This document shows positions 18,716-26,839 of a stretch of DNA of 64,000 nt, one piece after another. Source of the DNA: Enhygromyxa salina. GTDB taxonomy: Bacteria > Myxococcota_A > Polyangia > Nannocystales > Nannocystaceae. Under the pieces are notes generated by a model. That model did no database searches, was not told the DNA's origin, and saw only the letters and a list, made by a program, of their open reading frames with translations. The position numbers were made by a program, and so were the translations under genes. The stretch's first letter is position 1. Each line of letters opens with the position of its first letter. The DNA is taken from assembly GCF_000737335.2 (NCBI RefSeq), contig NZ_JMCC02000076.1, positions 1-64,000 on the forward strand, written 5' to 3'.

Positions 18716-19159
18716 ATGACCACGAAAAGCCATGCCTTCGCCATCTCCTGGGTTTGCCTCGTTGGCTGCGTTGATGACACTGACATCTGCGTAGGTGCCT
18801 GGTATGATATGGTCATCCTAAATTTGCCGCCCGATCTCGACCAACTCGAGATTCATCTGGAGTTCGCATCGCAGACCATCAAGGCTACCTGTGGCGATCC
18901 AACTGACGAAACCATGCATACCTGTGGTGCGTCCGCGGGAGAATGGGTCTTGTCAGCTGGCCTTCAGAGCGAGGAACAGCGGGCATGGCTGTACCTCGAC
19001 GATTACGAAAGGAGCACCTCCACCGTTCCACGCGAGATTACCGTCACACTCACGAGTCCAAGCAACCCCGATTTTGGCGCTCAGCGCACCTTCGTCCCAG
19101 AGATCGAGCGAACGCACGACTGCGAGTCGGCTCTCGACGTCTGGGAATTGGACCAGTGA
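18716..19159 (+). CDS. Small putative secreted lipoprotein, function unknown
   Basis: A protein of 147 residues. The N-terminus (MTTKSHAFAISWVCLVGC) reads as a short lipoprotein signal peptide with Cys18 in an LVGC lipobox. The mature part is acidic, with four further Cys and beta-prone segments (EIHLEFASQTIKATCGD, PREITVTLTSPS). No family is recognised. Base composition is less GC-rich than the neighbouring signalling genes, as in many accessory secreted proteins of this window. It is a single gene; the 124 bp after it (19160-19283) show no gene. Confidence 0.6.
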   Translation: MTTKSHAFAISWVCLVGCVDDTDICVGAWYDMVILNLPPDLDQLEIHLEFASQTIKATCGDPTDETMHTCGASAGEWVLSAGLQSEEQRAWLYLDDYERSTSTVPREITVTLTSPSNPDFGAQRTFVPEIERTHDCESALDVWELDQ

Positions 19160-19283
19160 TGTGGGTGGTCGGTCGTGAACTCGAGCCGGCTCGCGGTGGT
19201 ATCCCCTGGCGTGAGTCACGCCAGCTGTTCGAGTCCAGAGCGATGCCGATCAGGTCACAACTCAGCTCAGCTCGGCTCCCAGA

Positions 19284-19679
19284 TCAGCCCACGTCTTCCT
19301 GTTCGCAGCAGCACTTGACCGCGCTTGCGAACTGCCACTCAATTGGGTCGTTGCAGTCTTGCTCGACCTCGACCCCGGGCGACTCCGCGTCTTCGCACCA
19401 GTCGAAAAACGCGAAGACCTGGTACGTGTAACCTCCGCAGCCGTTGGTTGCGCAAGTGCTTCCTTGCGCCTCGCACGCTTCCGCACAGGTCGAAATATCG
19501 GCTTTGTCGGAACACTCGGCATAAGTAGGCGTACATGCGCCCTCTTTACATTCCCCGACTCCCGGGAATTCGGGGCCCGCGGGTTGGCACATCCCATCGC
19601 AGTCAGACGTAGTGGGGCGTGAGCTACAGGCGACCGCGAGTAGCAAGAGCAGCGGGGCCAAGCGGGTCTTGTTCAGCAT
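19284..19679 (-). CDS. Cys-rich putative lipoprotein
   Basis: 131 residues from ATG 19679, preceded by a strong AGGAGG site 6 bp upstream of the start. Signal peptide MLNKTRLAPLLLLLAVACSS has an AVAC lipobox (Cys18). The mature chain holds about sixteen cysteines in short spacings (CDGMCQPAG, CKEGACTPTYAEC, CAEACEAQGSTC, KCCCEQED), consistent with a disulfide-stabilised exported domain; this is the DxDC/Cys-knot-like style of myxobacterial surface proteins. Function unknown. Its ATG overlaps the stop of the upstream FG-GAP fragment (TGATG). Confidence 0.7.
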   Translation of the reverse strand: MLNKTRLAPLLLLLAVACSSRPTTSDCDGMCQPAGPEFPGVGECKEGACTPTYAECSDKADISTCAEACEAQGSTCATNGCGGYTYQVFAFFDWCEDAESPGVEVEQDCNDPIEWQFASAVKCCCEQEDVG

Positions 19680-19900
19680 CAGTATCCTCCTCGGAACCCG
19701 ACGGGGTACGCCCCCGCAGGTGTTGTGACCGGGGGCTCGCAGATGAAGTCTCGTTGACTTGGCACGCACCGCCACAGCAGACTTTGACGCTGTGGGTCAT
19801 CAGGCTTGTACCACAGGATATCAGAGCACCCGTCGTCATCGAAATCGGCGACATACGGCGACCCGTCAAGCGTCATGATCTGCCGGTGGCGGGCCGACAC
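19679..19900 (-). pseudogene. FG-GAP/VCBS-like fragment (C-terminal remnant)
   Basis: An open frame of about 73 residues beginning at GTG 19900, 12 bp past the btuD stop. It contains one recognisable FG-GAP/VCBS-type repeat (YVADFDDDGCSDILWYKPDD), a calcium-binding beta-propeller blade normally present in 4-7 copies. One blade with no signal peptide cannot form a propeller, so this is probably the tail of a lost surface protein. The alternative is a small expressed protein translationally coupled to the Cys-rich lipoprotein. Confidence 0.5.
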
Positions 19901-19912
19901 GTTTCAAGGCGT

Positions 19913-20680
19913 TCAGGGCGCCACGCTGTGAAAGCGCAATTGCCCATCGACGATCGTCGTACCAACCTCGAATACCTCAGAGATCAACCGAGGCGTGAGT
20001 ACATCCTCGGCCGCCCCCAACACATACCCGCCCACATCATCACCCCGCAGCAACAGCGCTCGATCACCATATCGCCGGGCCAGCTCGAGTTCATGCAATG
20101 ACATGATCACCCCATGCCCAGACGCCGCGAGCGCCCGCGCCAATTCCAGCAACCCAAGCGCGTGCCCAACATCCAGCGCCGTGGTCGGCTCGTCCAGCAA
20201 CAACATGGGCGCCTGCGTGGCGAGCAGTCGCGCCAGCAACACGCGCTGCAGCTCACCGCCGCTGAGGGTACGAACATCCCGGGTGCTCAGCTCGCTCGCC
20301 CCCACCCGCGCGAGCGCGGCCGCGACCGCCAGATCATCGGCGCGACCGGGCCCGGCAAACGCCGACAGATGCGGCGCGCGACCCAGCATCACCAGCTCGT
20401 TCGCCGGCATCCCCCACGGCAGCTCGGTCCGCTGAGGCAACCACGCGCAGGCCCGCGCCCGGGCCCGCAGCGAGTGGCGTGCGAGCGGGATCCCATCGAG
20501 CCACACGCTGCCCTCGTCGGGCGGGATCAGCCCCAACAGCGCCCGCAGCAGCGTCGTCTTGCCGCTGCCGTTTGGGCCCACGATCACGCTCACGGTCCCC
20601 GGCGAGAGCTCGAACGAGCAGCCGCGGATCAGCCAGCGCCCGGCCACGCGCAGGCCCAGGTTCTCGGCGCGCAGCGTCAC
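19913..20680 (-). CDS. btuD: Vitamin B12 ABC importer, ATP-binding protein
   Basis: 255 residues from GTG 20680, which overlaps the permease stop (GTGA). ABC ATPase motifs: Walker A VGPNGSGKTTLL, Q-loop WLPQRTEL, signature LSGGELQRVLLARLLA, Walker B PMLLLDEPTTALD, H-loop MSLHELELA. This is the FepC/BtuD class that powers FecCD-type permeases. The B12 assignment comes from the cobalamin riboswitch ahead of the operon, not from the ATPase, whose sequence does not distinguish cobalamin from siderophore transport. Confidence 0.9.
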   Translation of the reverse strand: MTLRAENLGLRVAGRWLIRGCSFELSPGTVSVIVGPNGSGKTTLLRALLGLIPPDEGSVWLDGIPLARHSLRARARACAWLPQRTELPWGMPANELVMLGRAPHLSAFAGPGRADDLAVAAALARVGASELSTRDVRTLSGGELQRVLLARLLATQAPMLLLDEPTTALDVGHALGLLELARALAASGHGVIMSLHELELARRYGDRALLLRGDDVGGYVLGAAEDVLTPRLISEVFEVGTTIVDGQLRFHSVAP

Positions 20681-21723
20681 GACGCCCCCCCGCCGTGGCG
20701 CCGCAGCAGCCACAGAAAGAACAGCCCGCCGATCAAGCTGGTCAACGCCCCCGGGGCCAAGAACATGGGCGTGAGCGCCCGACCCAGCGTGTCGACCCCC
20801 AGCATCAAGGCCGCGCCAATCACCATGCTCGCCGGCAACAAGCGGGCGTGGGCGTGTCCGGCCACGCCCAACAGCGCGCGCGCGACGTGAGGGACGACCA
20901 GACCCACGAATCCAATCACCCCGACCGCGGCGGTGCTGGTTCCAACCAACAGCCCAACCACCAGCGCCGCGAGCAAGCGCAGCCGGCCGCGATCGACCCC
21001 AAGCGTGGCCGCCGTCTCTTCGCCCAATACCAGCAAGTCCAGGGGCCGATGCAGCGCCCACGCGGCGATCATGCCAATGAGTATTGGCCCGCTCGCCCAG
21101 CCCAATTGCGTGAACCCGCGGCCGTCGAAGCTGCCCATCATCCACGCCATCGCCTTTTGCGCGAGGGCGTAGCGATCCAAAAACAGCGCGAGGATCACCG
21201 TTGAAGCCGCGCCGGCCAGCGCGTTGAGGGCGACGCCGGTCAACAGCAAATAGGCCAAGTCCTGGCGCCGCGAGGTCAACCCAAACAGCAGCCCCAACAT
21301 CGTCAGCGCGCCGAGCCCCGCGAGCGTGGGCGTGACCCACAAGCCCTGCTCGTCCACGCCCAGGGCAAAACCCAAGACCACGGCCGCCGCGGCCCCGGTC
21401 GAGATCCCCAGCACGCCGGGGCTGGCCAGGGGATTGCGAAACAGCCCCTGGGTGACCGCGCCCGCGCAGCCAAGGCCAGCCCCAACCAACAGCGAGAGCA
21501 GGATCCGAGGCAGCCGCAGCTCCCACAAGATCGCCTCGGCCGTTGGCTCGAGCTGGCCGCCGCGCAGCTTGGTAGCGAACAGCTCGAGCACGTCACCCAA
21601 CGCAAACTTGCCCGGCCCGATCGTGAGCGCCAACGCAGCGGCCAGCGTCAGCGCGAGCGCGCCCAAGCTCCACACCAGCGGGTGTCGCCAGCTTCGCGCG
21701 GGGCCGGTCGCGCTATTTGGCAT
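20677..21723 (-). CDS. btuC: Vitamin B12 ABC importer, FecCD-family permease
   Basis: 348 residues from ATG 21723, overlapping the binding-protein gene by 11 bp. There are about ten TM helices. FecCD landmarks: LWELRLPRILLSLLVGAGLG near residue 70, CAGAVTQGLFRNPLASPGVLGIS, and the GEETAATLGVDRGRLR coupling region that contacts the ATPase, then GVIGFVGLVVPHVARALLG. It forms the inner-membrane channel as a homodimer. Substrate inferred from the riboswitch. Confidence 0.92.
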   Translation of the reverse strand: MPNSATGPARSWRHPLVWSLGALALTLAAALALTIGPGKFALGDVLELFATKLRGGQLEPTAEAILWELRLPRILLSLLVGAGLGCAGAVTQGLFRNPLASPGVLGISTGAAAAVVLGFALGVDEQGLWVTPTLAGLGALTMLGLLFGLTSRRQDLAYLLLTGVALNALAGAASTVILALFLDRYALAQKAMAWMMGSFDGRGFTQLGWASGPILIGMIAAWALHRPLDLLVLGEETAATLGVDRGRLRLLAALVVGLLVGTSTAAVGVIGFVGLVVPHVARALLGVAGHAHARLLPASMVIGAALMLGVDTLGRALTPMFLAPGALTSLIGGLFFLWLLRRHGGGAS

Positions 21724-22660
21724 GCGCCCCCAGCAGCGGGGCCTGCAACCGGGCCGCGAGCTCGAGCATGTCCTCGCCGGTCGTCGCCAGATACGGCGCG
21801 GGGATCGTGATGATCTGTCCCTGCGCGACCGCGTTGAGCTTGCCCAGACCCGGCTGCGCCGCGAGCTTGGACCGGGCTTCGGCGCAGGGCAGCTCGCCGC
21901 AGCCAACCACGATCCAGGCCGGATCCCAGGCGACCAGCTGCTCGGCGTCGAGGCGCTGGTGCCCCTCTAGACCCTCGCGCGCGGCCAAATTCACAAAGCC
22001 CGCCGTCGTCGCCGCGTCGTCGAAGCTGGTCTGGGCGCCCGGCACATAGCCGTAGTCCCACGCGATGATCGTGGGCCGCTGATCCACGGGCGGCCGCGCG
22101 GCCTCGAGCTTGGCCCGGCGCGCGACGAAGCGATCACGCATTCGCCCAGCGGCCTCGGTCGCGCCGCTGGCCTCCCCGATCTGCGCGAGGTTGGCCAAGT
22201 AGTCGTCAAATCCGGTGAAGTCCTCGAGCACCAACACCCGGACCTTGTCCTCGATCGCCGCGCGGTACTCCGGCGCGCTGAAGCTGGCGACGATCACCAG
22301 ATCCGGCGCCAGCGCGAGCAGCTCTTCGGGGTTTTGCCCGACCCGAGGCGTGCTCGCCGGCCAGCGCCCCGCGACCGTCGAGTAGCGCGCGTCGTCGGCC
22401 ATGGGGCTGAGCCCAACCACCCGCGCCTGCACCTCTTCACCGAGCTGCCACAGCACCTCGTCGGCGAACACCGTGCGCGAGGCGATGCGCTTGGCGGGGC
22501 CCTTGGCGGCGGTCGACTCGCGCGCCGCGTCACCGCGACACGCAGCCAGGGTGAGCGAGATACACAGCGCCAGCAACAAGCGGCCGAGGGAGCTGAGCGA
22601 GCTGAGCGAGCCGAGGGAGCTGAGCGCGATGAACGGGGACGAGCTTGCGGGCGGGATCAC
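21713..22660 (-). CDS. btuF: Vitamin B12 substrate-binding lipoprotein
   Basis: 315 residues from GTG 22660, which has an AGGA element ~9 bp upstream. The signal peptide ends in LTLAAC (lipobox Cys). The mature protein is a class III (helical-backbone) binding protein: RIASRTVFADEVLWQLGE, PNPEELLALAPDLVIVASFS-type loop, a long inter-lobe helix, and GELPCAEARSKLAAQPGLGKLNAVAQGQI near the end. An in-frame start at 22885 was rejected because it lies inside the riboswitch aptamer. First gene of btuFCD. No TonB-dependent receptor is adjacent. Confidence 0.88.
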   Translation of the reverse strand: MIPPASSSPFIALSSLGSLSSLSSLGRLLLALCISLTLAACRGDAARESTAAKGPAKRIASRTVFADEVLWQLGEEVQARVVGLSPMADDARYSTVAGRWPASTPRVGQNPEELLALAPDLVIVASFSAPEYRAAIEDKVRVLVLEDFTGFDDYLANLAQIGEASGATEAAGRMRDRFVARRAKLEAARPPVDQRPTIIAWDYGYVPGAQTSFDDAATTAGFVNLAAREGLEGHQRLDAEQLVAWDPAWIVVGCGELPCAEARSKLAAQPGLGKLNAVAQGQIITIPAPYLATTGEDMLELAARLQAPLLGAHAK

Positions 22661-22734
22661 TTGGGTTCCTGCGTCTCCCCACGAGACTGCGGATACACCC
22701 GGACCTTCGGTGTGTGGGATGAATCGAGGCCCGG

Positions 22735-22925
22735 ACCGCCGGCAGGTCTTCGGACTCGCGGGCGCTTCGCCGCCACCTTCGTGGCCGGTCGGCTTCCTTG
22801 GACCCGCGGCTTCCCAGGTATCCCCAGTGCCTTCGTGCGGACCTCGTTCCCGCTCACCGCTGCGGGGGCAGCTCTGGATTCGCACCAGATTCCCTCTTGT
22901 GACGCCCCTCGTTGTGACTTGGGGC
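22735..22925 (-). promoter_or_regulatory. Cobalamin (adenosylcobalamin-type) riboswitch
   Basis: Read on the minus strand, this leader contains the conserved cobalamin elements in order: GGGAAtctGGTGcgAAtCC, AGCTGCCCCCGCAGCGG (B12 box), a CACTGGGGA element, a CTGGGAAGCC element and CCGAAGACCTGCC at the 3' end. The intervening stems pair plausibly. About 75 nt separate the aptamer from the btuF GTG. No clear terminator is visible there, so control of ribosome access is more likely than attenuation (inference). It should repress btuFCD when cobalamin is plentiful. Confidence 0.92.
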
Positions 22926-23157
22926 GAACCGGCGGCTCGACAGACGTAGCCGGGCTGTCGTGGCCGGTCAAGCGCGTCGTCGCGGTCCTAGCGCGGACTG
23001 GCAGACTCCAACGCAGAGGGCGCGGCCGGTCGTCTCGGCGGCCGCGATCTGGATCGAATCCGCGCGCGACAACGACGATTCGGTCGCGAGCTTGGCAACA
23101 AACGCCGAGATTCGCGACCCATGATCAGATAGTCTCCCAGCGTCCCCGCCGCCGCCG

Positions 23158-26100
23158 ATGATCGAACCACTTCCGTCCTCCGCGATCCCCCAGGCCGACC
23201 GCATCGAGCGAGCGCTCGAGTACGCAGTGCTGCTCCACTATCGTCAGTTTGCCCTGCGTGATCTGGTCTATAGAGGGCGCGACGCAATGTACTATCGCGC
23301 CGCGGCCCAGCTGCTTGGGCTGACCGACGCCTCCGGCCAGCCAACGGCGACGGTCGTCGAGTTCGCCCACGGCGGCGTCGATCCACTCGAGCTGCTGCGG
23401 GCCTGCTTCGAGCGCAGCGCGGTCGGCCTGGCCTGGGCGCGGTTTGGCAAGGGCGGGCTGTGGAGCCTCGATCCCGACTCGGCCGAGGCGTTCCTGGCCA
23501 CCGCCACCGAGCTGGCCCCGGCAACCACCGAGCGGCGGGCGAAGACCCTGCGCACCTGGTGGCACGAGCTCGCGCCCGAGCACAGCGGGCCGTCGGTCGA
23601 GCAGCTGCGCGGCGAGCTGCTGGCCCGGCCGCTCTCCAGCTTTCACCTCTCGGCGCGCACCACCAACGTGTTTCGCCGGGCGGGCTTCGAATACGTGCAT
23701 CAGGCCGTCGCGCTGACCAGCGCGGGCCTGCTCGAGCTGCGCTCGTTCGGCCAGATCTGCCTGCGCGAGGTCAACGGGCTGCTGGAACAGGCGCCCCCGG
23801 GTGAGACCCTCGACGAGCTCGCGGCCGCGCTGGCAGCCGCGCAGGTCAGCTGGCCCGAGGGCTTTGACAGCTCCAACGCCGCGGCGCCCGTCCCTGCCCC
23901 CGTCAACCCCGAGCTCATCGACCTCACCCAGCTCAGCTGGGACCAGCTCGCCAGCACCCTGCCCGCGCACATCCTGGCGCTGAGCATCGAGCAGGTCGAC
24001 TTCCCCACCCGCACCTTCACCTTCTGCGACAACGAAGGCATCGAGACGGTCGGCCAGCTGGTCGCCCGATCCAAGGCCGAGGTTCGCGAGGCCCGGGGTG
24101 TCGGCCGCACGACCCTGGCCAGGTCGCTCGAGCAGCTGCTGCAGACCTGGCAGCGCTACCCCACGCCCGCGCACCTGCAGACCGGCACCTCGGCCGATCC
24201 CGCCCACACCTTCGACCCCAGCGCGTTCGCGACGGTGCTCGAGCTGTGGGAGGCTCGGCTCTCGCACCTGCCCGACCGCGACGCCCAGGTGGTCCTGCGT
24301 CGCAGCGGCGCGGTCGGCGAGGCCGAGACCCTCGAGGCGATCAGCGAGACCCTGGGCGTCTCCCGCGAGCGCATCCGCCAGCTCGAGGGGCGCGGCCTCA
24401 CCCGCCTGCGGGCCGACCAGAGCTGGATGAGCCGGATCCGCGCAACGCTGACCGCGGCCCGCGGCGAGGCCAGCTACCTGTGGCTGAGCGACCTCGAGGA
24501 CGACAGCTTCCTGCAGCCGCTCGTCGACCGGCCGGCGTTCCTTCGCTACCTGGCCAACCGCGTGATCCCCGATGACTGGCACGCCTACACGTGGGATCGA
24601 GACGACCTCCTGATCACCCACAAGCGCGAGCGCGAGCCCGAGGTCGCCTACGAGCAGCTGGCTGCGGCGCTGCGCCGGACCGAGTGGCCTGCCCCCTACT
24701 CGTCGTTCCTCGAGCTGGTTGGCGCGCAGCTGCTCGCCGACGAGGCCGATCTTCGCCCGCTGTTCATCCAGCGCGCGCAAGCCAGCTTGGTCGTCGACAA
24801 CGACGATCACCCGTCGGAGGTACTGCGATTTGGCCACACCCGTGACGCCCGGGTGCTCGCGTACCTGACCACCCGCGAGGGCCCGGTCAGCGTGCGCGAG
24901 CTACACCAGCTGTTTGGTCGCGGCCAGCTGCCAGACGCGTGCGTGATCGTCACCCGCGGCCACGTCGCCTTGCCGCGCCACTTCCCCGACTTCGAACTAT
25001 GGGAGCGGCGCTTGGTCCCGCTGGCCAAGCGCTTCATGGAGCAGGCGGGCCCCGGGCGACAGTGGATGGCCCACGACCTGCTCGACCTCGCGGGTGAAGA
25101 AGGCAGGCTGCCAGAGTGGATCACCTCGTGGCTGCTCAGCAGCATGCTCCGGCGCTCGGGGCAGGTCGAAGATCTTGGCCGCCAACGCTTCGCGCTGCGC
25201 GGCAGCGTCCCGCAGACGCGTGTGCACCTGGTCCCGGCGGCGGTGCAGATCCTCGAGCAGGCCGGCGCCCCGATCCCCGAGGACCAGCTGCGCGCGCGGC
25301 TCGGTGAGCAGGTCGAGGTGCTCGATGACACCTTCAACACCCTGCGGACCTCGATCCCCATGTTCCCGCTTGGCGATGGTCGCCTGGGCCTGATCGACCG
25401 CGACATCCCCGGCGGCCTCGATGCCGTCCAGGTCGCCGGCGAGCTGATCGAGGTGCTGCTGCGTCAGCGCGGCCGCGGCTTGTCCTTTCATCAGGCGCTT
25501 GGCGAGCTGCGCGAGCTCAGCCCCGAACACGCGCAGTGGACCACCGGCATGGTCGCGGTCGTCGCCCGTGCCCGACCCACGATCATCGCCAACCGCTCCG
25601 GTATTGGCCTGGACTCGTGGGATGGCGTTCGGGTCCCCACCCAGGCCGAGCTGCTGCTCGAGCTGCTCAACGCGGGCGAGGGCGTGGCCCGGGTCGACGC
25701 GTTCATGGCAACGATCCACGAGCTGCATGGCCGCGTGCCGCCGCGCGCATCGATCGCTGGCACCGCCAACTTCGTCGGCGCCCGGCTCCGCGGTGAGTTC
25801 GTGGTCCTGGCCGACCTCGCCGACGACTTCATCCCGCCCGTCGAAGCTCCCCCGCCCAGCGCGACGCCGCCCGGGCCCCGCGACGCGCAGCCCCAGCCCA
25901 ACCCGGAGCACGCGACCGGGCCCACCACCGGGCCCACCACCGGGCCCACCGCGGCCCCCCCAGCTCCGAGCCTCAGCCCCGCCCCCGCTGCCCTCGCGCT
26001 TGGCCACCCCAGCGCGACGGCGCTGCCGCCCCAGTTCCCCAGCGCCCGCGACCTTCGGCTGCCCCGGGCCGCCCGCGAGCTCTACACCAAGCTCACCCAG

Positions 26101-26424
26101 GAGCTCCCCGGCGACTGGGCCAGCCTGCTCGGGCGCTGCCAGGTTCACGCCGCTCAGTTCGCCGCGCTCACCCAGCGCAACGAGTTCCTGCCGGTCAACG
26201 AGGCCCGCAAGCTCGCCGCCGGCCTGCCGCAGCTGGTCGAGCGCGCCCAAGCCTCTGGTGATCCGGTCGCGCTGCGCCTGGCCTGGGTCGCCGCACGCTA
26301 CTTCGAGATCGCCGACGACGGCGAACTCGACTTCACGATCGGCGGCCTCGATGACGACGTCGCCGTGTTCAACGCGATCGTTGGCCACCTGGGTCTCGCC
26401 GAGCTCGCGTTCGACCTGACCTGA
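23158..26424 (+). CDS. Giant protein with two RNA polymerase alpha-CTD-like domains and a sigma region-4-like domain
   Basis: 1088 residues. Residues ~157-212 (LSSFHLSARTTNVFRRAGFE then ALTSAGLLELRSFGQICLREV) and ~272-330 (TFTFCDNEGIETVGQLVARS then EVREARGVGRTTL) each read as an RNAP alpha C-terminal helix-hairpin-helix domain. Residues ~355-420 (LPDRDAQVVLRRS then TLEAISETLGVSRERIRQLE) are sigma-70 region-4-like. The remaining ~650 residues are mostly helical with repeated winged-helix-like blocks, a Pro/Gly/Thr linker near 910-960 (tandem GPTT) and a helical C-terminus. The enzymatic core subunits of a polymerase are absent. It is divergently placed from btuF. Promoter-DNA binding or RNAP modulation is inferred; function unknown. 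Confidence 0.85.
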   Translation: MIEPLPSSAIPQADRIERALEYAVLLHYRQFALRDLVYRGRDAMYYRAAAQLLGLTDASGQPTATVVEFAHGGVDPLELLRACFERSAVGLAWARFGKGGLWSLDPDSAEAFLATATELAPATTERRAKTLRTWWHELAPEHSGPSVEQLRGELLARPLSSFHLSARTTNVFRRAGFEYVHQAVALTSAGLLELRSFGQICLREVNGLLEQAPPGETLDELAAALAAAQVSWPEGFDSSNAAAPVPAPVNPELIDLTQLSWDQLASTLPAHILALSIEQVDFPTRTFTFCDNEGIETVGQLVARSKAEVREARGVGRTTLARSLEQLLQTWQRYPTPAHLQTGTSADPAHTFDPSAFATVLELWEARLSHLPDRDAQVVLRRSGAVGEAETLEAISETLGVSRERIRQLEGRGLTRLRADQSWMSRIRATLTAARGEASYLWLSDLEDDSFLQPLVDRPAFLRYLANRVIPDDWHAYTWDRDDLLITHKREREPEVAYEQLAAALRRTEWPAPYSSFLELVGAQLLADEADLRPLFIQRAQASLVVDNDDHPSEVLRFGHTRDARVLAYLTTREGPVSVRELHQLFGRGQLPDACVIVTRGHVALPRHFPDFELWERRLVPLAKRFMEQAGPGRQWMAHDLLDLAGEEGRLPEWITSWLLSSMLRRSGQVEDLGRQRFALRGSVPQTRVHLVPAAVQILEQAGAPIPEDQLRARLGEQVEVLDDTFNTLRTSIPMFPLGDGRLGLIDRDIPGGLDAVQVAGELIEVLLRQRGRGLSFHQALGELRELSPEHAQWTTGMVAVVARARPTIIANRSGIGLDSWDGVRVPTQAELLLELLNAGEGVARVDAFMATIHELHGRVPPRASIAGTANFVGARLRGEFVVLADLADDFIPPVEAPPPSATPPGPRDAQPQPNPEHATGPTTGPTTGPTAAPPAPSLSPAPAALALGHPSATALPPQFPSARDLRLPRAARELYTKLTQELPGDWASLLGRCQVHAAQFAALTQRNEFLPVNEARKLAAGLPQLVERAQASGDPVALRLAWVAARYFEIADDGELDFTIGGLDDDVAVFNAIVGHLGLAELAFDLT

Positions 26425-26455
26425 CCTGAACCTGTGCGAAGCTCCAGCCTGCCGC

Positions 26456-26683
26456 ATGCCTGATCGCGCCGTACCGACGCACCCGCCTGTACCTCGAGAG
26501 CTCGACGCCCTCGCGGCGCTCTCGCTCGGCATGACGATCGACGAGCTCCAGCTGATCTACCGGGTCCAGTTCCCCGTCCTCTACCAATACGAGGCGGAGA
26601 CCTTCTACCGCTGCGACCGCGAGGCCGACATGGCCCAGGCCATGACCTACTTCCAAGCCGCGCTCGCGCTCCCCGGCGCCTGA
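26456..26683 (+). CDS. 75-residue protein downstream of the alpha-CTD/sigma4 protein
   Basis: A small acidic protein, 31 bp after the giant gene and on the same strand. The core (ELDALAALSLGMTIDELQ followed by LIYRVQFPVLYQYE) weakly resembles a conserved segment that I associate with the C-terminal part of large Eco57I-type methylase/defence proteins. That similarity is from memory and would need a profile search. A compact all-helical fold is likely. Probably co-transcribed with the upstream gene; partner or remnant status is undecided. Confidence 0.5.
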   Translation: MPDRAVPTHPPVPRELDALAALSLGMTIDELQLIYRVQFPVLYQYEAETFYRCDREADMAQAMTYFQAALALPGA

Positions 26684-26839
26684 GCCCGCCGCGACGCCGC
26701 CACGCTGCGGCGCGGCTTCGCTGGGCATCCCACCACGCGGAAGCCCGAAGGCGACGTGGGTGTCGGCTTTGCGGCCGCGCGGGCTCTGGCCAGCGTCAGG
26801 TCTGCTCGGACCGAGCCCCTCACCCTCACCACCAGCAGC

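Noticed and set aside
22661..22885. Longer btuF starting at 22885
   Set aside because: The extension lies inside the cobalamin aptamer and encodes no signal peptide at its start.
23125..24837. 570-codon frame opposite the alpha-CTD/sigma4 gene
   Set aside because: Same reason: the plus frame has clear domains, the minus frame only low-complexity Gln/Arg/Gly.
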